DNA of 18,107 bases from Maribacter sp. (lineage in GTDB: Bacteria; Bacteroidota; Bacteroidia; Flavobacteriales; Flavobacteriaceae). The DNA lies in assembly GCA_003232155.1 (NCBI GenBank), contig QILY01000314.1, positions 1 to 18,107 on the forward strand. Direction: 5' to 3'. The notes beneath the pieces were generated by a model. It was given only the letters and a program-made list of their open reading frames with translations, was not told the DNA's origin and ran no database searches. The position numbers and the translations under genes are program-made. Position 1 is the stretch's first letter; every line of letters begins with the position of its first letter. Below, one piece after another: positions 13,364 to 18,107 of this stretch.

Positions 13364-13834
13364 TTATTTCTGCCGTATGCGTTTACTTTTCACCTTACTC
13401 AAGGCTTCTGGAGTCATCCCTAAATAAGAAGCAATCATTTTTTGTGGTACCCGCTGTAAGATATCGGGGTAGGTTTCCTTAAAATGTTCATAGCGTTCAA
13501 GCGCAGAAGCGCTCATAAACAAAATCACCCTTTTTTGTAAAACACAAATGCGTTTAAACAAAAGCCCTGTATTTGGATTCTCTCTAGAAAGGTCCTTATC
13601 TAAAACCTGTACAGTAGAATCTTCGAGTGTATCAATATATAAATCACAAGGAATTTCTGGAGGCTGACTATCTGCTATCGTCCAACCTTCCGGTGCAAAC
13701 ATAAAAATGTGCTCCTTTCCCTTATCATCAATGGTATAGCTTCGAAGCAGACCTTTTTCAACCTGATATGTTTTTGAATTCAAGTCACCAGTGCGTTGAA
13801 TGATTTCTCCTTTTTGTAGTTGAATTTGGAACAT
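13364..13834 (-). CDS. Crp/Fnr family transcriptional regulator, short N-terminus
   Basis: The 156-aa protein has the cyclic-nucleotide-binding-like beta roll from residue ~4 (LQKGEIIQRTGDLNSKTYQVEKGLLRSYTIDDKGKEHIFMFAPEGW), a dimer helix (LLFKRICVLQKRVILFMSASALERYEHFKETYP) and a short helix-turn-helix (VPQKMIASYLGMTPEALSKVK). This is the compact type common in Bacteroidota, often without cNMP-binding residues. Most relatives carry 25-30 more N-terminal residues. Here an in-frame stop lies ten codons upstream and no other start exists, so the helical N-terminus is absent or decayed. The long gap upstream contains a MITE-like element. It probably controls the FMN reductase gene downstream, in view of the palindrome between them; the target is inference. 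Confidence 0.9.
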   Translation of the reverse strand: MFQIQLQKGEIIQRTGDLNSKTYQVEKGLLRSYTIDDKGKEHIFMFAPEGWTIADSQPPEIPCDLYIDTLEDSTVQVLDKDLSRENPNTGLLFKRICVLQKRVILFMSASALERYEHFKETYPDILQRVPQKMIASYLGMTPEALSKVKSKRIRQK

Positions 13835-13987
13835 TTTTTTTATTGAGAATGAGTTTTTGGATTAATGCTAATTACTCATTGAACTCGTTTAAACTTTTTC
13901 TTTTACTAAAGATAACATTATGCCTCAATGTTTCATAATAGAATCCGCTTTTTACTCAATTAGTTTGTACAGGTAAAATAGTTTCTC

Positions 13988-14253
13988 TTAAGGGCTCCTC
14001 TAAAAACCCATTTCTTTCAAAAATCAAGGGTACTGAATAAGATATAAGGCATATTTTTTTTGGAATGGCCATAGCTGTTCCACAAAAAAATATAAGGAAG
14101 TCAGATTGTTTGTTATCCCTGCTCCCAAAGGGTTCTCAGAGCTTCCCTTATACTTTATAAAATTTTCTTGTAGTATCTCGATAGTACTTCATAAATTTTA
14201 TTCGTCTAAGAAAAGCTCTGATGATGCGAATGAGTTTTTAGAGGTGCTCTTAA
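13988..14253. mobile_element. MITE-like element with 25-bp terminal inverted repeats
   Basis: The left end TTAAGGGCTCCTCTAAAAAC (from 13988, match running to 14012) and the reverse complement of 14229-14253 (TTAAGAGCACCTCTAAAAAC...) agree at 21 or more of 25 positions. The 266 bp between contain no transposase frame but further internal symmetry, such as TATAAGGAAG near 14092 against CTTCCCTTATA near 14143, and a T-run/A-run pair around 14050-14090. TTAA at both outer edges may be the target duplication or part of the ends. This is the structure of a non-autonomous DNA transposon; the parent IS family is not recognisable. It fills most of the 574-bp gap (13835-14408) between the Crp/Fnr gene and the Asp-box gene. 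I see nothing else in that gap beyond possible promoters. Confidence 0.7.
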
Positions 14254-14408
14254 CATCCCTTTAAGATTTTCCGTTAAAGTTTTCAGTATATTTAGCTTGA
14301 CTAATTAACAAAGGTAAAAAGAGAAAGGATGGTAATGAAAAATGCTACACCTTTTAACCTTTCGCCAATAACCTTTCACCCTAAGAATCAACTTAAAAAC
14401 TAACTGAT

Positions 14409-17400
14409 TTGAAAAAATTACTACTCTCGGTACTGATGCTTATTGCACTCTTACCCCTTTTTGCCCAAGACTTTAAAATGGACTTAGTCCAAGACCTAAA
14501 ACCAAGAAACATTGGCCCTGGCGGTATGAGCGGTCGTGTTACAGCAATTGATGCTGTACATGAAAATCCAGATATTATGTATGTGGGCACTGCTTCTGGC
14601 GGACTTTGGAAATCTATTTCAGGTGGAATCAAATGGGAGCCGATGTTTGATAAAGAGCTTACCGCTTCTGTTGGTGCGGTTGCCATTCAGCAATCAAACC
14701 CTTCTGTTATTTGGGTAGGTACTGGTGAAGGAAACCCAAGAAACAGCTTGAATGGGGGTTTTGGTATATATAAATCTTTAGATGGCGGTAAAAACTGGAA
14801 AGCTATGGGTCTTGAAAAAACCCGACATATTCATAGAATAAAAATTGACCCTACCGACCCTAATACAGTGTATGTGGGTGCAATTGGTTCTCCGTGGGGC
14901 GAACACCCAGAGCGTGGTGTTTTTAAAACTACAGATGGCGGTGAAACATGGAAAAAAGTACTTTTTGTAAACAATAAAACGGGGGTCGGTGACTTGGTAA
15001 TGGACCCTACCAATCCTAACAAACTTATTGCAGCAATGTGGGAGCATAAACGCGACCCGTGGTTTTTTAAATCTGGAGGAAAAGGCAGTGGACTCTACAT
15101 GACACATGATGGGGGTGAAAATTGGAAAAAACTAACTGATGAAGACGGATTGCCCAAAGGCGATTTAGGAAGAATAGGAATAGCTATCGCTCCTGGAAAA
15201 CCAAATGTAATATATGCTTTGGTAGAAGCGAAAAAGAATGCACTATATAAATCAGAAGATGGTGGTTTTAAATGGAAAATGATCAATAATAAATCTGATA
15301 TTGGGAATCGCCCTTTTTACTACTCTGAAATTTATGTAGACCCCCAGAATGAAAATAGAGTATACTCTGTATTTACTTTTGTAAATGTTTCTGAAGATGG
15401 CGGCAAAAACTTTAAACAGTTAATGAATGCCTATGGCAATGATGTTACCAATGGAGTGCATCCTGACCATCATGCCTTTTGGATACACCCAGATAATGGG
15501 CAGTTCATACTCAACGGTAACGACGGTGGGTTCAATATTTCGAAAGACGGTGGTAAGTCATGGCGTTTTATTGGCAATATTCCGGTAGCGCAATTCTATC
15601 ATATTGCTATCGATAATGAATTGCCCTATAATGTTTATGGCGGTATGCAAGATAACGGATCATGGCGAGGCCCTGCATATGTTTGGAAACGACAAGGCAT
15701 TCGTAATAGCTATTGGCAAGAAATTAGTTTTGGTGATGGTTTTGATGTTGTACCTGACTTAGAAAATTCACAGTACGGCTATTCTATGAGCCAACAAGGT
15801 TTTGTGCAACGCTATGACCACATTACTGGCAACAATTATATTGTACGCCCTACTCCACCAGATGCAAAGACCAAGCTCCGTTTTAATTGGAATGCAGGAA
15901 TCGGACAAGATCCTTTTGATAATAGTACAGCTTATTTTGGAAGTCAATTTGTTCATAAAACTACGGACAAGGGGCTGACTTGGAAAATCATTTCGCCCGA
16001 TTTGACTACCAACGACCCTGAAAAACAAAAGCAAAGTGAAAGTGGCGGATTAAGTATGGATGCTACCGGAGCTGAAAACTACACAACTATTTTGGTGGTT
16101 GAACCTTCTCCAGTAGAAAAAGATATGTTGTGGGTAGGATCAGATGATGGGCAGGTACATTACACTCAGAACGGAGGTGCGAATTGGGTAAACGTTACCA
16201 AAAATATCAAAGGCTTACCTGCCGGAAGTTGGATTCCGCAAATAAAAGCATCTAGCAAAAATAAAGGGGAGGCTCTTTTAATTGCTAATGATTATAGAAG
16301 ATTTAATTATACTCCTTACGCATACCGCACCAGAAATTACGGTAAAACATGGGAACGTATTGTTGATGGAACAGATGTACAGAGTTACACCTTATCTATT
16401 GTTGAGGATAGTGAGAATACAAATTTAATGTTCTTAGGAACAGATGATGGACTTTATATTTCCTTCAACGCAGGTGTAGATTGGCAAAAATGGACCGAAG
16501 GTTTCCCAACGGTTTCTACCAAAGATTTGATTATTCATCCAAGAGAACATGATTTGGTGATTGGTACCTTTGGTCGTGCTGCATGGGTAATGGATGATAT
16601 TCGTCCGTTACGGGCATTGGCAGCTAACAAAGCTATTCTGAATGCGGATGCAAAACTGTTTACTCCCCCGACCGCTTATCAAGCAGCTTATCAGCAACCT
16701 ACAGGTAGTCGTTTTGGTGGTGATGCCCTATTTAATGCCGAGAATCGTAAAGAAGGTGCGATGATTACCTATTATATAAAAGAAGGAAAGAAAAAAGTAG
16801 ATAAGTCAGAAGAAAAGGATGATGCCGACAAAAAAGATGAAATGGCATCCGAAGATAAAAAGGAGTTGACAGGAGTTCAGAAAAAAGATTCTGTTCAATT
16901 TCAATTTTATGATGGAGATCGCTTGATCCGCACTTTAAAATATAAAACTCCTGAAAAAGCAGGTTTCCACAGAATTTACTGGGGTATGGATGGAAAAGGT
17001 CCGGATAGACCATCCCGAAAAATCAGTAAAAGCAAAAAAGAGCGTGGCGGTCGAAACGTAAAACCAGGCACTTACAAGGTCAAAATGTCTTTTGGTGAAC
17101 TAACGGATGAAACGATGATAACTGTAAAGTCTGATCCACGTTTAAATGTTGATATGGCTTCTGCGAATGAAGTATACCACGCATCCGAAAAAATTGCTGC
17201 TATGACCCAAACAGCCGCCAATGCTGTTAAACAATTAGTAGAAAGCAAAAATGTGGCTAATAAGTATTCTAAAGAACTGAAAGAATTAGATAAGAAGAAA
17301 TACAAAGATCAGATTAAAGCATCTAAAGCTATAGTCAAAGCTATTGACTCTGTAGTTGCCTTGTATATTGGCAAAGAAGACAAACGTCAAGGTATTACCC

Positions 17401-17639
17401 GAAACCCTGAAACCAATGTAATGCAACGTATTGGTAGTGCAAATTTTTATACTCAAACGCGAAAAACAGGATTGACAGAAACAGAAAGAAACTTAATGAA
17501 GTATGCTGAAGCTGATTTGAAAGATGCTTTGAATAAAACCAATACTTTCTTTTCCAATCGGTGGAAAGCATATAGGGAATCTATTGAAGCCTTGGAAGTT
17601 TCACCTTTTAAAGAAACAAAGAGTTTTAGTATGAATTAA
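14409..17639 (+). CDS. Secreted sortilin/VPS10-like Asp-box beta-propeller protein, 1076 aa
   Basis: The start is TTG at 14409, fixed by the signal peptide (residues 1-19, ending LPLFAQ). Next comes the family opening KPRNIGPGGMSGRVTAIDAV. About eleven Asp-box motifs follow between residues ~65 and ~700, such as KSLDGGKNWK, KTTDGGETWK, MTHDGGENWK and KSEDGGFKWK, six of them with the full DGG core. This indicates one or two large propellers like those of sortilin-type and xyloglucanase-like proteins. A Lys/Asp/Glu-rich linker spans ~791-830, then an FlgD-like Ig segment (HRIYWGMDGKGPDR...KPGTYKVKMSFG, ~850-905), then a helical tail. No glycosidase catalytic acid can be assigned, so an enzymatic role is unproven. 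It is exported and probably periplasmic or cell-surface. It is followed after 106 bp by a lipoprotein S9-type peptidase. Confidence 0.93.
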   Translation: MKKLLLSVLMLIALLPLFAQDFKMDLVQDLKPRNIGPGGMSGRVTAIDAVHENPDIMYVGTASGGLWKSISGGIKWEPMFDKELTASVGAVAIQQSNPSVIWVGTGEGNPRNSLNGGFGIYKSLDGGKNWKAMGLEKTRHIHRIKIDPTDPNTVYVGAIGSPWGEHPERGVFKTTDGGETWKKVLFVNNKTGVGDLVMDPTNPNKLIAAMWEHKRDPWFFKSGGKGSGLYMTHDGGENWKKLTDEDGLPKGDLGRIGIAIAPGKPNVIYALVEAKKNALYKSEDGGFKWKMINNKSDIGNRPFYYSEIYVDPQNENRVYSVFTFVNVSEDGGKNFKQLMNAYGNDVTNGVHPDHHAFWIHPDNGQFILNGNDGGFNISKDGGKSWRFIGNIPVAQFYHIAIDNELPYNVYGGMQDNGSWRGPAYVWKRQGIRNSYWQEISFGDGFDVVPDLENSQYGYSMSQQGFVQRYDHITGNNYIVRPTPPDAKTKLRFNWNAGIGQDPFDNSTAYFGSQFVHKTTDKGLTWKIISPDLTTNDPEKQKQSESGGLSMDATGAENYTTILVVEPSPVEKDMLWVGSDDGQVHYTQNGGANWVNVTKNIKGLPAGSWIPQIKASSKNKGEALLIANDYRRFNYTPYAYRTRNYGKTWERIVDGTDVQSYTLSIVEDSENTNLMFLGTDDGLYISFNAGVDWQKWTEGFPTVSTKDLIIHPREHDLVIGTFGRAAWVMDDIRPLRALAANKAILNADAKLFTPPTAYQAAYQQPTGSRFGGDALFNAENRKEGAMITYYIKEGKKKVDKSEEKDDADKKDEMASEDKKELTGVQKKDSVQFQFYDGDRLIRTLKYKTPEKAGFHRIYWGMDGKGPDRPSRKISKSKKERGGRNVKPGTYKVKMSFGELTDETMITVKSDPRLNVDMASANEVYHASEKIAAMTQTAANAVKQLVESKNVANKYSKELKELDKKKYKDQIKASKAIVKAIDSVVALYIGKEDKRQGITRNPETNVMQRIGSANFYTQTRKTGLTETERNLMKYAEADLKDALNKTNTFFSNRWKAYRESIEALEVSPFKETKSFSMN

Positions 17640-17655
17640 AAATAACACCCTCTGT

Positions 17656-17713
17656 CATCACCAACTTCTCGACTTAGCTTGTGCTAAGCGCAGTCGAAGT
17701 GCTCGAAATGATG
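17656..17713 (+). terminator. Nested hairpin after the Asp-box gene
   Basis: Pairs can be drawn at three levels: CATCA (17656-17660) with TGATG (17709-17713), CTT plus CGACT (17665-17674) with AGTCG plus AAG (17692-17699), and TTAGC (17674-17678) with GCTAA (17683-17687). It lies 17 bp after the 1076-aa gene and before the next gene. Its CTTCTCGACT/AGTCGAAGTG arms look like a common flavobacterial intergenic repeat. There is no strong U-run after it, so it may be a repeat with only partial terminator function. Confidence 0.5.
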
Positions 17714-17745
17714 GAGTTTAATAAACATCAATAAAAACAAACATC

Positions 17746-18107
17746 ATGAAACAACTAGCAGTAGTATTTGCAATTGCCTTCATTTGGGGTTGTAAAGAAA
17801 ACAAACCCGCAGAGCCTAGCATTGCTGAAACCATGAAAACCTATACCATCGAACAAATGATGGATAACGAAGCCATAAGAGGCGGGAGTTTTTCACCCGA
17901 TAAATCAAAAATGCTAATTTCTAGCAATCGCTCGGGAATTTACAATATGTACACCGTGCCAACTTCCGGAGGGGAAATGACGCCTATTACCCAATCGGAT
18001 AGTTCTTCTGTACGAGGAATCTCTTACTTTCCAGAAGATGAGCGTATGCTTTTTCGTATGGATGGCAACGGAGATGAAATCTACCACATCTATTTACGCG
18101 ATACCGA
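17746..18107 (+). CDS. S9 (prolyl oligopeptidase) family peptidase lipoprotein, N-terminal part only
   Basis: The frame opens at ATG 17746 and stays open to the window edge (120 codons and two bases). MKQLAVVFAIAFIWGC is a lipoprotein signal ending in a WGC lipobox with Cys16. The mature part has the N-terminal blade signatures of S9 peptidase propellers: YTIEQMMDNEAIRGGSFSPD (31-50), LISSNRSGIYNMYTVPTSGG (56-75) and FRMDGNGDEIYHIYLRD. The alpha/beta hydrolase domain with the Ser-Asp-His triad would lie beyond the window. These enzymes cut peptides at the cell envelope. Placed 106 bp after the Asp-box protein gene, it may share its expression, though a hairpin lies between. Confidence 0.88.
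   Translation, partial: MKQLAVVFAIAFIWGCKENKPAEPSIAETMKTYTIEQMMDNEAIRGGSFSPDKSKMLISSNRSGIYNMYTVPTSGGEMTPITQSDSSSVRGISYFPEDERMLFRMDGNGDEIYHIYLRDT

Noticed and set aside
14778..15107. Several open frames antisense to the Asp-box gene, for example 14778-15107 and 15768-16034 on the minus strand
   Set aside because: They mirror the strongly coding plus-strand frame, show no family features and have no start context of their own.
1..18107. CRISPR array, tRNA or rRNA genes
   Set aside because: I saw no regularly spaced repeats and no cloverleaf or rRNA-like sequence on either strand.

Overview
The window looks like chromosomal DNA of a Bacteroidota species, most likely a marine or soil Flavobacteriaceae. 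The reasons are strong AT bias, the lack of Shine-Dalgarno-like leaders, 'MKK...FAQ' type signal peptides, and typical families: SIMPL/DUF541, a large Asp-box (sortilin-like) secreted protein followed by an S9 peptidase lipoprotein, and the short Bacteroidota type of Crp/Fnr regulator. The genus cannot be fixed from the sequence alone.

Region 1 (1-7407, all minus strand, very AT-rich) is an accessory block of small, mostly unrecognised genes. The leftmost five (window edge to 2084) are packed like an operon: lipoprotein, 148-aa protein, 91-aa protein, UPF0175 protein, and a helical protein cut by the window edge. To their right come a DEDDh exonuclease, a 126-aa membrane-anchored protein, a HEAT-like protein with a foreign N-terminus, two exported proteins with ATGA-overlapping genes, and a SIMPL protein. 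The block is scarred by partial duplications. The end of the 126-aa gene recurs as a broken copy on the other side of the exonuclease, and a more diverged relic lies at 6527-6634. The last 75 codons of the 327-aa gene recur at 3292-3520, about 95% identical in DNA, so two different cargo segments sit between direct repeats. This resembles the cassette turnover seen in immunity/effector arrays, although no toxin is visible.

Region 2 (7408-8700) holds an IS200/IS605-type Y1 (HUH) transposase of the REP-associated kind, broken by a single-base frameshift, with a short hairpin just upstream. Two related hairpins occur elsewhere in the window (3524-3558 and 11246-11279). One of them forms the junction between the truncated 327-aa relic and the HEAT gene and supplies that gene's stop codon.

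Region 3 (8702-10959, plus strand, higher GC) is a two-gene operon. A 389-aa cytosolic protein with a YbjN-like (type III chaperone-like fold) N-terminal domain is followed 23 bp later by a cytosolic trypsin-like serine protease with an intact His34/Asp64/Ser136 triad, a CxxC...CxxC zinc ribbon and its own YbjN-like C-terminal domain. This pair is the best candidate for an undescribed system in the window.

Region 4 (10960-18107) has a hairpin-rich non-coding stretch, a TPMT-family methyltransferase convergent with a membrane protein, and a Crp/Fnr-type regulator upstream of an NADPH-dependent FMN reductase with a perfect 14-bp palindrome between them. It continues with a 266-bp MITE-like element with 25-bp inverted ends, a 1076-aa exported Asp-box propeller protein (TTG start), a hairpin, and the start of an S9-type peptidase lipoprotein that runs off the window.
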